Positions 1 to 9,179 of a DNA stretch of 45,908 nt are shown here, in pieces. The position numbers and the translations under genes were made by a program. Positions within the stretch are counted from its first letter, which is position 1; every line of letters starts with the position of its first letter. Source of the stretch: Candidatus Symbiothrix sp. (lineage in GTDB: Bacteria > Bacteroidota > Bacteroidia > Bacteroidales > Azobacteroidaceae); contig JAISKT010000129.1 in the NCBI GenBank assembly GCA_031261295.1, forward strand, positions 1 to 45,908, in the 5' to 3' direction. The notes under the pieces are model-generated. The model ran no database searches and was not told where the DNA came from. It saw only the letters and a list, made by a program, of their open reading frames with translations.

Positions 1-989
1 CTTGCCTGCTCTTCGCCCCTTCCGCTCTGTCCGAGCGCCGGTATGGAAACATCATATTTATCATTCGGATCTATAGGATAATCGTAGCGTCCGGCAAGAC
101 GTTCAAACTCCAGTTTCTCGGCGGCATTCATCATGTTATATACGCTCAAATCGGGAGCAGCCACCTCAAAGTCACCGTTGTAGGTAATAAATATTTGGCC
201 GTTTGTAGGACGGATCGTCTCTATCACAATCACGCCATTGGCGCCTTTCGAACCGTAAATCGCCGTTGAACCGGCATCTTTAAGGATCGTAATGGATTCT
301 ACACGATTGACATCCAAGTCGTTTATCTCCTGGAGACTCGCTTCAAAGCCATCCAATATGAACAAAGGCAAATTACTTGTCACTCCTGCCGATGCAGCCG
401 ATGCTTCATCCTGCACAGAAGTAATATTCATACTCGTTTGCCCGCGCACTTCGATGTTTGCCATAGCATTAGGATTGGAACCGGCCAAACTGTTTTCTAC
501 AATGACAAATGCCGGATCCAAGGATTTCAAACTTTGAACCAGATTGGTATTTCCGATCGATTTCAATTCATCTTTGGAAATAGCCGTATAGGCCCCGGTA
601 AAGCCTAATTTGTCACGTTTCATAATCCCTGCTTCTATTACGACTTCCGACAATGCCTGCACATCCGTCACAAGGGTAATCTTCAGCAAGCCTTCTTTTC
701 CGGTCACTTTGTATTCCTGGGTTTTGAAACCCATAAACGAAAACTTAATGACACTCCCTACTGCCGCCGATATTGAAAACTGCCCGTCCATATCGGTAAC
801 CGTTCCAACCTTGCCTGCTTGAACGGTTACGCCCGGAAGCGTTTCTTTCATATCTCCATCTATCACAACGCCTTTGATCGTTTGCTGCTGAGCCGATGCC
901 AGCACCGGAATAAGGCTGAAAACCATCAAAAACAGGATTTTCATCAATCGCTGCTCACCGCGCTTCCCGTGTCCTTTCTTTCTATCCAT
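1..989 (-). CDS. SusC/RagA-family TonB-dependent outer-membrane receptor, N-terminal part (cut by window edge)
   Basis: Open on the minus strand from an ATG at 989 to the window edge, giving about 329 residues; the beta-barrel is missing. An in-frame ATG at 944 begins directly at a good signal peptide (MKILFLMVFSLIPVLASAQ) and may be the real start. After the signal come a carboxypeptidase-regulatory-like domain (TIKGVVIDGD...LPGVTVQAG...GTVTDMDGQFSI...FMGF), a LSEVVI linker, and a plug domain with LPLFILDGFEAS, RVESITILKDAGSTAIYG and GANGVIVIET, all hallmarks of SusC/RagA receptors. These work with SusD/RagB lipoproteins to import oligosaccharides or peptides. It starts 24 nt after the M6 protease stop with no visible terminator or -7 box between, so it probably belongs to the protease operon. 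A RagA-like role in peptide import is inferred from that context. No SusD partner is visible because the window ends. Confidence 0.93.
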   Translation of the reverse strand, partial: MDRKKGHGKRGEQRLMKILFLMVFSLIPVLASAQQQTIKGVVIDGDMKETLPGVTVQAGKVGTVTDMDGQFSISAAVGSVIKFSFMGFKTQEYKVTGKEGLLKITLVTDVQALSEVVIEAGIMKRDKLGFTGAYTAISKDELKSIGNTNLVQSLKSLDPAFVIVENSLAGSNPNAMANIEVRGQTSMNITSVQDEASAASAGVTSNLPLFILDGFEASLQEINDLDVNRVESITILKDAGSTAIYGSKGANGVIVIETIRPTNGQIFITYNGDFEVAAPDLSVYNMMNAAEKLEFERLAGRYDYPIDPNDKYDVSIPALGQSGRGEEQA

Positions 990-1013
990 TAATAAAAGTT
1001 GTTAGTGTAGTTT

Positions 1014-4000
1014 TTATTTAATTATTTTTTTAATTACATCTCCATACGCTTGATAAGAAGCTCTTACAATATAAACGCCGCGGCTCAGACCCGGAATAAC
1101 TTGGGTTTCCCCTTGCTTCAGCGATGCCGTACGCAACAATTGTCCCGACAGATTGTAAAGAGAAATTGTTGCGGTATCGTCCGTCCGGTTGTGCAGGTGC
1201 AAAACCGCATCTTGCCATGAGAAGTCGAACAAGCCGCCGGCAATGTTTTTTATTCCTGTAAGCCCTGTAAAAACCTTGGTTTCAACGCCCGGCGATTGTA
1301 ACGCCGCATCATTGTTGTAAACGGCAGACAAAGTATAGACCACTTCGCTGTCCAACGGCGGGTCGGTATCTTCCAAACGGGTATCTTGCAGGGAAGAAGC
1401 GATGGGCGTCCCGTTACGTAATACCGTATAGGTAACGGCCGGATCGCTGCTGATGTCCAAAGCAATGTTCCAGTTACGGGAAGAAGTGGAAGGCCGGTAC
1501 GAAATGCCGTTGTCGGTAGAAACCAAGTTCCCTTTATCCGTTTTAGCCGGTCCGGCATCTCCGGCGATAACATAATTACCACTCGTACCCGGACGTTGCA
1601 TATAGGCATAACCGGCTATCAGTTCTTTCGTTGCATCAATAGCAACGGAAGCAGGTAACTCAATTTTGTTAAATACACCCGGAATCAATCCTTTCAATGC
1701 CTGCGTGTAAACTATTTGACGATCCTGGCGAATTACTAATTCCATATTACTTCCGATCATTCTCGGCAACAGGTTTACCGCCCGTATTTTGGCGCCGGCG
1801 TAGTTGGATAAATCCTCCGGAGCAAAACGGGTGGCTGCTTCTACCGTTTCTCCAGTCACCGAAACAGCGCTACTATATATGCCGGTATCCCAGCGCAAAG
1901 GCGTTTTTTCAATAATTGTTGGAGAAGATACCGGCGCCCATTCCAAAACCACCGATTGTGTTTCGGCGTTGTATCCGGCAGTCAAACCAGACGGATTTTT
2001 CCCGGCTTGCACCACCTTGACGTACAATTTGTCGTTACCGGTTTTTAGGGTAATCATCCCTTCCCGCAGATAGGGTGCATTGTTTTCCTGACACGTATAA
2101 GTAAATTGTCCGGTTTCGTTTTCCATTGTACCGTTTGCAGCGCTCAATGTAATCCATTCCGGGGCGGTAGCCGACCATTTCGCCGCTTTACCCGTAAAAG
2201 AAACGAGTTCTGTTTCCGATGTAAGCGCTGCCGGACGTATCCGGTTTATTTCCACATTATCAATGGCAACGGGCGGCGTATTGCCTCCGCTACTGTTATT
2301 TATCCAGGTAAATACCAAGCGTTTGGATGTTCCCGCAAAAGCGTCGGGTATCCGGAAAGAAGCCTGTTGCCAGTCGGCGCCGTAAAATTTCCCCAGCGAT
2401 GTTCCCACAGACAGAACAGTTCCTGCCAAAAGCGTATGGGTGGTTTCTACCCAACGAACCTCCATATAATCGGAAACGGAACCGCTGCTGGTGTATTCTC
2501 CCCGGCATTTCCAATCAAAATTCAGTTGGAATTGCCCTTCGTCAAGCGCAGGGAAGGTAATATCGTGATACAAATGCACAACGCTTGGAGCTGTAACGGT
2601 ATAGTCGTATGAAACGCCCTGATTATTGGAAATGTAAGCCGATTGGCTTCCCGAACCGACAATGGCGTTACCCGTTACCCACCGGTTGGTTTGTGAGCCG
2701 TTTACAAAAGTCCAGCCGGGAGCGCCGGTTTCAAAAAATTCGACCAGCAGGTTTTGCAGTGTTTCCACCGGAACGAAATCAGCAGTCAAAGTCGTTGATT
2801 CTGCGACTGTAAGAGAATAAGGATTGTCTGTCGAAAGAACCGTATTTCCATTTTTCCATTGCAGGAAACGATAACCGTCTGCAGGCGAAGCTGTAACCGT
2901 CACAGGGTTTCCCGGAGTGTAGTAAGCGCCTCCTTTCACAGTACCTGCATTGGAAGGATTTACCAGTGTACTCACCAAAACCTGTCCGGATACGCCGCCC
3001 ATAAAAGCAAAAGAAACGGTGCCGTCACCCGTATTGTGCGTAATATTCGTAAGCGGTTTTCCCGTATTTTGTCCCGCCCACGATTTAGCATTGGGTACGG
3101 AAGTATCTGTAAACGCTGTATTATTTCCGGAAGGATAAGGATCAGTCGTTTGACTGGATTTGTCGCTATTCACGCCTCCGCCGGCTTGTTTAACGTAATA
3201 TCCGCGATGGGTGGGGTTCACATTCACTTTATTCGTATTCCAACCTGCATAATTTTCGTCCACATGGTAAATCAACAAACCGCTGGCCGGAACGTAAGCG
3301 TCCCAACCCGCTCTTTGCCGGTTTTCCATCAAAAAATATTCATTTTCCGTTGGCGTATCCATCCGGTAAACAACGTTTTCTTCGGAAGGATTGGGCAACA
3401 AAATATTGGCAGGCGAATAGAGGGAAATAGACGATGTCCAGCCCACAAACACTTTCGACCAGGCGGAATAGTTGGCCGGAGTGCGTCCGTGGTCGTTCCA
3501 CGAACCATGCGCCATGATGTCCCAGGCCGCGGGATTCACCGTTTCACCTCCGCTGCTTTCATCATCCGTATCGTACAAGTCGGGCAATCCGAAAATATGT
3601 CCCAATTCATGAGCAATCACGCCGATATAGGTTATATTTGTTCCGGAAGTTCCCCGTAGTTCGGAAGAACAAGAATATCTTCTCACTCGCTTTCCATTGA
3701 GAGTTACATTGGCTGTAATATTGCTCGCGTGCGCCCAGATGGATTGTCCTTTGGGAGCGCCGCCTTCTTGTCCGTAGCCGGCGTAAATGATGTGGATATT
3801 ATCGACATAGCCGTCATTATCCCGGTCGTAGTTGGAGAAATCGCAACCGTCGGCGGAAGCAAGTTCTGCCGCTTCCCTTGCCATTGCTTTGGCATCTCCC
3901 GGCGGCGTATTCTTATAATCATAGTAAGCGATTTCGTGTGAAAGCGTGTAAGGCCCGTAAACATCCACCGAAAACTGCAATTGACCGAAGGAATTGCTGT

Positions 4001-4586
4001 AAAAATAATCGGAAACACTGCCCGGAATGGTTCCGCCGGCTGTGTAATTCGGTTGGTTCATCAATAACTCAAAATCGGCTTTTGTCCGTACAAAGCGTTT
4101 TCCCGGAAAATCGACCAAAATAAGCGGAGCGTGCACTTCGCCCTTGGCAGATATGCGCAAGGCGCCTTCGGCAGCGCTTTTCCGCAATTCCGTTTGCAAG
4201 TTTTGAACTTCCCGTAAAGTGTTTAACTGTTCCGGACTGTAACGAAGGTTTTGGGGTAACGTTTTCAAAAAAGAAGTTTCGTTCAACGTGCGTTTGTCTT
4301 CGTTATGCACCCGGACACCGGACAAAATCAAATCGCCGGCTGTGTTTTTTTGAGCATATTCATAAAATCCGGATGGATTTACCAACAAGGTATAACCGTC
4401 GGGCGAAACCGCCCAGTCTATATGTTCATCGCCTTTGAGGGTAATAGTAATAACCGATCCGTCAGGCAATGGGTATTCTACCGGATAAGGAGAAGCCGGC
4501 ATAGCGCCTGCCTGCTGTATAGTGAACAGCAGGCAAGGCAAACTAAAATATAAAAATTTGAAGACAATTTGAAGACAATTTTTCAT
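1014..4586 (-). CDS. Secreted M6-family zinc metalloprotease with T9SS sorting domain (copy 2, with propeptide)
   Basis: A 1190-residue protein with a signal peptide (about 1-28), then a roughly 100-residue N-terminal segment of the kind preceding M6 peptidases (PVEYPLPDGSVITI... onward). The immune-inhibitor-A-type M6 domain spans roughly 140-520. The zinc motif HELGH is at 326-330, followed by IFGLPDLYD. Next are a bacterial-repeat (InlB-like) domain ending in YRFLQW...LTADF, a jelly-roll region (GAPGWTFVNGSQTNRW), a BACON-like stretch (APEWITL), fibronectin-like segments, and a C-terminal T9SS sorting domain (LYNLSGQLLRTASL...RGVYIVRA...IKKIIK). It should be exported across the outer membrane and digest extracellular protein. 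Its start overlaps the preceding lectin-like gene by ATGA, so the two are probably translationally coupled. It is a clear paralog of the protease at 9180-12413, which lacks the N-terminal segment. Confidence 0.95.
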   Translation of the reverse strand: MKNCLQIVFKFLYFSLPCLLFTIQQAGAMPASPYPVEYPLPDGSVITITLKGDEHIDWAVSPDGYTLLVNPSGFYEYAQKNTAGDLILSGVRVHNEDKRTLNETSFLKTLPQNLRYSPEQLNTLREVQNLQTELRKSAAEGALRISAKGEVHAPLILVDFPGKRFVRTKADFELLMNQPNYTAGGTIPGSVSDYFYSNSFGQLQFSVDVYGPYTLSHEIAYYDYKNTPPGDAKAMAREAAELASADGCDFSNYDRDNDGYVDNIHIIYAGYGQEGGAPKGQSIWAHASNITANVTLNGKRVRRYSCSSELRGTSGTNITYIGVIAHELGHIFGLPDLYDTDDESSGGETVNPAAWDIMAHGSWNDHGRTPANYSAWSKVFVGWTSSISLYSPANILLPNPSEENVVYRMDTPTENEYFLMENRQRAGWDAYVPASGLLIYHVDENYAGWNTNKVNVNPTHRGYYVKQAGGGVNSDKSSQTTDPYPSGNNTAFTDTSVPNAKSWAGQNTGKPLTNITHNTGDGTVSFAFMGGVSGQVLVSTLVNPSNAGTVKGGAYYTPGNPVTVTASPADGYRFLQWKNGNTVLSTDNPYSLTVAESTTLTADFVPVETLQNLLVEFFETGAPGWTFVNGSQTNRWVTGNAIVGSGSQSAYISNNQGVSYDYTVTAPSVVHLYHDITFPALDEGQFQLNFDWKCRGEYTSSGSVSDYMEVRWVETTHTLLAGTVLSVGTSLGKFYGADWQQASFRIPDAFAGTSKRLVFTWINNSSGGNTPPVAIDNVEINRIRPAALTSETELVSFTGKAAKWSATAPEWITLSAANGTMENETGQFTYTCQENNAPYLREGMITLKTGNDKLYVKVVQAGKNPSGLTAGYNAETQSVVLEWAPVSSPTIIEKTPLRWDTGIYSSAVSVTGETVEAATRFAPEDLSNYAGAKIRAVNLLPRMIGSNMELVIRQDRQIVYTQALKGLIPGVFNKIELPASVAIDATKELIAGYAYMQRPGTSGNYVIAGDAGPAKTDKGNLVSTDNGISYRPSTSSRNWNIALDISSDPAVTYTVLRNGTPIASSLQDTRLEDTDPPLDSEVVYTLSAVYNNDAALQSPGVETKVFTGLTGIKNIAGGLFDFSWQDAVLHLHNRTDDTATISLYNLSGQLLRTASLKQGETQVIPGLSRGVYIVRASYQAYGDVIKKIIK

Positions 4587-5926
4587 TTTTTCATAAATTT
4601 TGCTGTTTTTACACCGGTAAGATCTTCCACTTTAAGGAAATAAATGCCCGGGGCAAAATTTGAGACATTCAGTTTTTCAATAGCGGTCGACGGTTTCACT
4701 TTCGAGACCGTTTGACCTACACTGTTCACAATTGAGACAGACGTAACATTCCCTTGAAGTTTTACCGAAATAAAATCTTTAGCCGGATTCGGATAGACTT
4801 CCACCGCGTGATTTTCTGCAGGAGAAAAAATACTTTCGCCTCCTTCAAGCACGAACCGAATAGCCGAATTGATCATCACTCCGTTGTTGCTAAGCGCAAT
4901 CGAGTGGTTTCCCGCTGTCTGTTGCATAAAATAGTTGGGAGATATAGAGTCCACATTGGCGCGTAATAAAAAATGCGGAGGCAATGTGGATGCAGCCCGT
5001 TTGATCATCGTCCCTGAAAAACCGATATCCGCTCCTTCGGGATAAGTTCCGTTGCGCGTATAAAAACCGTTCGCTCCGCCTTCCGGGCCGCCGGTGATAT
5101 ACGTAATCGTATCTCCGGACAATTTGTTGATGATTGGATACTGGCCGTTGTATCCGGGACCGTTGGTTTTACGACCGCTGTATATTGCCCACAATTGCGC
5201 AGCGCTGCCTTCAACAAGCGGATTCGCTGTCAAGAGTTTATTGGCTCCATTGTATTGGATCACATTACCGGTTTCTTCAAATTGAATATAACACCAGGTC
5301 GTAACCGCCGGTTCTTCCGGATTTGTACCAATTTTTATGGCATTTTTACTAAAAAAAGGAGTCGGGAATACAATATCTTCCGGTTTAATGAAATCGACAT
5401 AATACCCTTCTGCATCCTTATTATCCAATATAGCCCTTCCAATCAGCCCGTTGTCATTAACAACTTGCCCAAAATGACGATTTTCCACAGGATCGTCTTT
5501 CCGATGCAACCGGTACCCTTCCGGATCTTTATCAATAGAAAAGAGGGAGATGGGATAACTTTCATTTACCCGAAGACGATAACGGGCGCCGTTTTCCTCC
5601 GTAGTCACCACTTGCCGTAGCTCTTTTCCTTCCTTTTTATTAACTAAATAATAATAACCGGGTTCTGCTTGCACTATTTTCCATAATTGGGAGATTGTGT
5701 CTTGTGCCGGAAATTGCGTGATCAAATCTTCATACCGGTCGCGATAATCAACGCCTATTATACTGAAATCAAAATAATCTGAAAATTGAATGTAGTACCA
5801 ATGATCTGCATCGGAATTTTCGACCGTCGGACTCACAATATAATCCCCTGCAACTGCTTTTCCGGTGGAAAATGCGGCAGTAATACATAATATAAATACT
5901 AATTTTCGCATACTTTCAATTATCAA
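4583..5926 (-). CDS. T9SS-sorted secreted protein with two lectin-like (ricin-type) modules
   Basis: A 447-residue protein with a signal peptide (MRKLVFILCITAAFSTGKAVAG, preceded by a short MIIES extension; Met6 may be the true start). Two similar modules follow, each opening with a WxYIQF strand and carrying a QLW motif: HWYYIQF...SQLWKI...YYYLVNKKEGKEL, then TWCYIQF...AQLWAI...YPIINKLSGDTI. The QLW plus NKKSG pattern is typical of ricin-B/beta-trefoil carbohydrate-binding domains, though I cannot confirm the fold. The C-terminus is a T9SS type A sorting domain (VEVYPNPAKDFISVKL...GQTVSKVKP...FAPGIYFLKVE...KFMKK). It overlaps both neighbours by 4 nt (ATGA). It is homologous to the gene at 12437-13804, and each copy lies directly upstream of an M6 protease, which suggests a substrate- or surface-binding partner for the protease. 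That role is inference. Confidence 0.88.
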   Translation of the reverse strand: MIIESMRKLVFILCITAAFSTGKAVAGDYIVSPTVENSDADHWYYIQFSDYFDFSIIGVDYRDRYEDLITQFPAQDTISQLWKIVQAEPGYYYLVNKKEGKELRQVVTTEENGARYRLRVNESYPISLFSIDKDPEGYRLHRKDDPVENRHFGQVVNDNGLIGRAILDNKDAEGYYVDFIKPEDIVFPTPFFSKNAIKIGTNPEEPAVTTWCYIQFEETGNVIQYNGANKLLTANPLVEGSAAQLWAIYSGRKTNGPGYNGQYPIINKLSGDTITYITGGPEGGANGFYTRNGTYPEGADIGFSGTMIKRAASTLPPHFLLRANVDSISPNYFMQQTAGNHSIALSNNGVMINSAIRFVLEGGESIFSPAENHAVEVYPNPAKDFISVKLQGNVTSVSIVNSVGQTVSKVKPSTAIEKLNVSNFAPGIYFLKVEDLTGVKTAKFMKK

Positions 5927-8900
5927 TAGACCACTTTTATTTTCTTTTCGTCTGAAACGACCAGATATACTCCATGAGCAGGCAATTGGATACCCTGTTC
6001 GGAGGTTACGGCGGTTTGACGATAGATTGTTGCACCTTGGATGCTATAGACGCTCAAGGATTGACCGGCAGTTAATCCGCTTACTTTCAACAGGCCGTTT
6101 GTAACTGTCGTTTTCAAGTCGTTAGCTTGCAATGTGTAAATCCCTGTTTTTTGGGTAATCGTAATTTCTCTGACAACCGGCGTTGCATCCACAAAAGCTT
6201 CGTCAGGAGCCACATAAGCCGTCACTTCAACCGTTACATCAGCGGTAAGCGCTGTTGGTACTGTCAATTGACCGTCGGTTATGGCAGCCGCAGTATCCGT
6301 ATCGCGAAGTTTGAACAATACCGGTAAATTGGAAGTAGAAGTAGCTACCAACGTATAAGGAAGATCCTCTTCAGAGATTGTTTCTGCGGGGGCAAAAGTA
6401 ATCGTTTGCGGAGTAATTATTTTTATTACGGCAACCACCGGAGTGGCGTCTTCGTAATTATCATCAGCTGCAACAGAAGCCGTAACGGTAATTGTACCGG
6501 CTGCTTTCAATTTCAACGATGCTGTGCCGTCAGCATATTCTATTTCAGCGAAAGTTTCATCTTCGGCAGGAAGACTGAATGCAACAGGTAAACCGGAAGT
6601 AGAAACGGCAACCAAACTGTAAGAGCCTTCTCCTAAAATCAATGTAGCGGCAGGTTCAAAAGTGATGGTTTGTGCCGCTTTGTTGATGGTGAAAACCACA
6701 TCGTCTTTGAAAGAAACCTGATAGTACGGATTTTTCAAATCTACTGTACCGGCAACAATTTTATAATCGCCGGCATTGATTAATTCCGTACTTTCTAAAG
6801 CCAAATCGCCGCTAATGGTGTGAGCGGTTGCATTGTAATTCGCATCTGCTGTCCATGTCAATGCAGGCGGAGTAATGGCCGATCCGGTGTAAGTAACAGG
6901 AGCTATCGCATCCGGTGCAATCAGGATATAATTGCTGATGGTTTTAATGTACGGGAAACCATACTTATCATAGATACTCCAAGCGGCGCTGCTTGCCAAA
7001 TCCCAGGCGGAATAAGTAGTTGCTTTTTTAAAATCAGCCGCAGGCAAAGCGGTCAAGCCGGTAGTTACCGCATCAGCGCCAACAAAACCTATGTCATTTA
7101 AATCGCCTTTTACGTCTGTATTGTAGCCGCCGCCGGTGATTGTACCGCTTTGGTTTCCTACAAAAGCGCCAAGACTGCTACCGTCCGTATCAGTCACTTT
7201 TCCAAAAGCAAAACTGTTGGTTATGGTGGATACAGCCGAACCTTGAACTCCTACCAAGCCGCCACTATTAGACACTCCTTTTACAGTTCCGGTAGCATAA
7301 CAGTTGGTAATTCCCGCCGCATTCGTTACAGCATCATCTATGGTTCCTACTAAACCGCCACCGGATCCGGCATCTACATTTCCAGTAGCATAGCTATTTT
7401 CGATCGTGCTACTATTAAATAGAGAGCCTACCAAACCGCCGGCAACACCACCGGCAACGGTAACATCTCCGGTAGCATAACTATTTTTGATAGCGCATAC
7501 AAATGTACTATTCCCCAAGTATCCAACTAAACCACCAAAGTGATCGGTAATAGTGGGACCATTCGGACTCACAGAAACGGTAGCATAACTGTTTTCAATA
7601 GTCGTATTTCTTACTCGTCCTGCCAGACCGCCAACTTCACCGGCCCCTTGTACCGTGCCGCCTACGACATGGCAATTGGTAATGTTACCGGCTGCACTAC
7701 CGCCGATAAAACCGACCAAGCCGCCAACCACAGTAGAAATACCTGATACATCAGTGTTTAAAGCATAGCAATTGATTAGTTTACAGTTAGTTGTCATACC
7801 ACCAATCAAGGCGCCCACAAAACCGGTTCCCGTTACACTGCCTCCCGTAACATAAACGTTCTCAACGGTGGCGCCTGAAACATATCCGCCCAGCGCCCCT
7901 GTATAGGGTCCGGTATTGGAAATACCGGCTGCAGCAAGTTCGATTCCCAAGTTTTTAATTGTCGCTCCTGTAATATCGGAAAATAAACCTTTATCGGTTG
8001 TGGTGGCAGCAAATGTCAGACCGATAATCTTGTATCCATCACCATCTAAGCCGCCGGTGAAAGCAGGAGAGGGAGAGGCGGGAGGCGGCGTCCATGCGCC
8101 GGTTAGAGTAATGTCATTCGCCAATTTGTAGTATTTGCTCATATTCGTCCGGACGGCGATCAATTCGGCTTCATTATGAATTAAGAAAGGATTTTCTTTT
8201 GAGCCGTCAGGAGTATTGTCTGCAACGACTTGCCATTGAAAAACAGGCAAGTCAATACCATTTTCGGCTATTTTCCAAATAGTGGTAAAATCCCAATCAG
8301 CATAAGTAGCTTTATTGGCTAATTCGGCAGCTGTTTTGCCGACACCTCCTTTTTCCGTGGTATTACCTACCGCTGTTAAAGTAGGGTTTAAATCGGTGTT
8401 AAAGTAGCTGCTTGTAATTACGCTTGTAACCCATTCGCCAACCAAAGCGCCGGTTGTTGCCACTGCGCTTCCGGTTACGGTAACATTCGCATAACTATTT
8501 ATAATACTGCTTGATCCCGAAGTACTTTGAGTGCCGACTAATCCACCTACTTTGGTAGATCCGGTGACTGTCCCTACTACATAACTGTTAGAAATGGGAC
8601 CCCGTTGAAACCCGATCAAACCACCGGCAATACCTGTACTTTTTATATCTCCAATCACATAAACGTTTTGAAGAGTGGTTGTATTTGAACAATAGGTTGC
8701 AATTCCGGCAGCATAATCCGTTCCCTGAATTCCACCTTTGGAATTGTCAAGGATCACTCCGAGATTTTTTATTAGCGTCCCTGAGCTGACTTGATTAAAT
8801 AAACCGGCTCTCCCTGTTTTGTTAATCCACAACCCTGTTATCAGGTGATTGTTTCCATCTATAACCACATAGTAACTCGTATTGGTTGAGCTACCTTTGG

Positions 8901-9171
8901 TAGAACCAATCGGCAACCAGCCTTCTACATCTGTAATATAAGCTCCCAAGTCAATGTCGGCAGTCAACTTAAAATATTTCACAGCGCCGCTTGCACCATT
9001 GTTGTCTCGAATGGCATTAAACTGCGTGGCTGTTGCAATTTCCCAAGGGGAAGCTGAAGTTCCTGCGCCACCGGCAAAATCGGTATCCCCGGCCGCTTTC
9101 ATAGCCAAGGAAGAAAAAAGAAAGGCAAGAATAAAAATACCTTTCAGTGCGTTTGAGTAAGTTTTCATCAT
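5923..9171 (-). CDS. Large GLUG-repeat / Ig-like surface protein, probable T9SS cargo
   Basis: A 1082-residue protein. A signal peptide (about 1-27) precedes two N-terminal-type segments with the pattern 'SPWEIATATQFNAIRDN...YFKLTADIDL' and 'NPFLIHNEAELIAVR...YYKLANDITL'. Each is followed by many GLUG-type repeats such as NSYATGDV...GGLVGSL and NCYATGTV...GGLVG, forming an elongated beta-solenoid to about residue 700. Roughly 740-1010 hold MBG/Ig-like repeats that include two copies of a QTITF(E/A)PA...(Y)(S/T)LVA(V/T)STS element. The extreme C-terminus (SVYSIQGATIYRQ...LPAHGVYLVVSDEKKIKVVY) looks like a short T9SS sorting domain. It starts 8 nt after the upstream protease stop and its stop overlaps the next start by ATGA. 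GLUG proteins are usually adhesin-like surface proteins. No catalytic domain is visible. Confidence 0.88.
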   Translation of the reverse strand: MMKTYSNALKGIFILAFLFSSLAMKAAGDTDFAGGAGTSASPWEIATATQFNAIRDNNGASGAVKYFKLTADIDLGAYITDVEGWLPIGSTKGSSTNTSYYVVIDGNNHLITGLWINKTGRAGLFNQVSSGTLIKNLGVILDNSKGGIQGTDYAAGIATYCSNTTTLQNVYVIGDIKSTGIAGGLIGFQRGPISNSYVVGTVTGSTKVGGLVGTQSTSGSSSIINSYANVTVTGSAVATTGALVGEWVTSVITSSYFNTDLNPTLTAVGNTTEKGGVGKTAAELANKATYADWDFTTIWKIAENGIDLPVFQWQVVADNTPDGSKENPFLIHNEAELIAVRTNMSKYYKLANDITLTGAWTPPPASPSPAFTGGLDGDGYKIIGLTFAATTTDKGLFSDITGATIKNLGIELAAAGISNTGPYTGALGGYVSGATVENVYVTGGSVTGTGFVGALIGGMTTNCKLINCYALNTDVSGISTVVGGLVGFIGGSAAGNITNCHVVGGTVQGAGEVGGLAGRVRNTTIENSYATVSVSPNGPTITDHFGGLVGYLGNSTFVCAIKNSYATGDVTVAGGVAGGLVGSLFNSSTIENSYATGNVDAGSGGGLVGTIDDAVTNAAGITNCYATGTVKGVSNSGGLVGVQGSAVSTITNSFAFGKVTDTDGSSLGAFVGNQSGTITGGGYNTDVKGDLNDIGFVGADAVTTGLTALPAADFKKATTYSAWDLASSAAWSIYDKYGFPYIKTISNYILIAPDAIAPVTYTGSAITPPALTWTADANYNATAHTISGDLALESTELINAGDYKIVAGTVDLKNPYYQVSFKDDVVFTINKAAQTITFEPAATLILGEGSYSLVAVSTSGLPVAFSLPAEDETFAEIEYADGTASLKLKAAGTITVTASVAADDNYEDATPVVAVIKIITPQTITFAPAETISEEDLPYTLVATSTSNLPVLFKLRDTDTAAAITDGQLTVPTALTADVTVEVTAYVAPDEAFVDATPVVREITITQKTGIYTLQANDLKTTVTNGLLKVSGLTAGQSLSVYSIQGATIYRQTAVTSEQGIQLPAHGVYLVVSDEKKIKVVY

Positions 9172-9179
9172 AATTATTT

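Noticed and set aside
2859..3659. 266-codon plus-strand open frame opposite the M6 protease
   Set aside because: Antisense shadow of a well-supported protein; composition is atypical (Ile/Arg/His-rich) with no recognisable domain.
5923..9171. CRISPR-like or DNA-level tandem repeat in the GLUG gene
   Set aside because: The repetition is at protein level (GLUG/beta-solenoid); DNA units differ and there are no uniform spacers.
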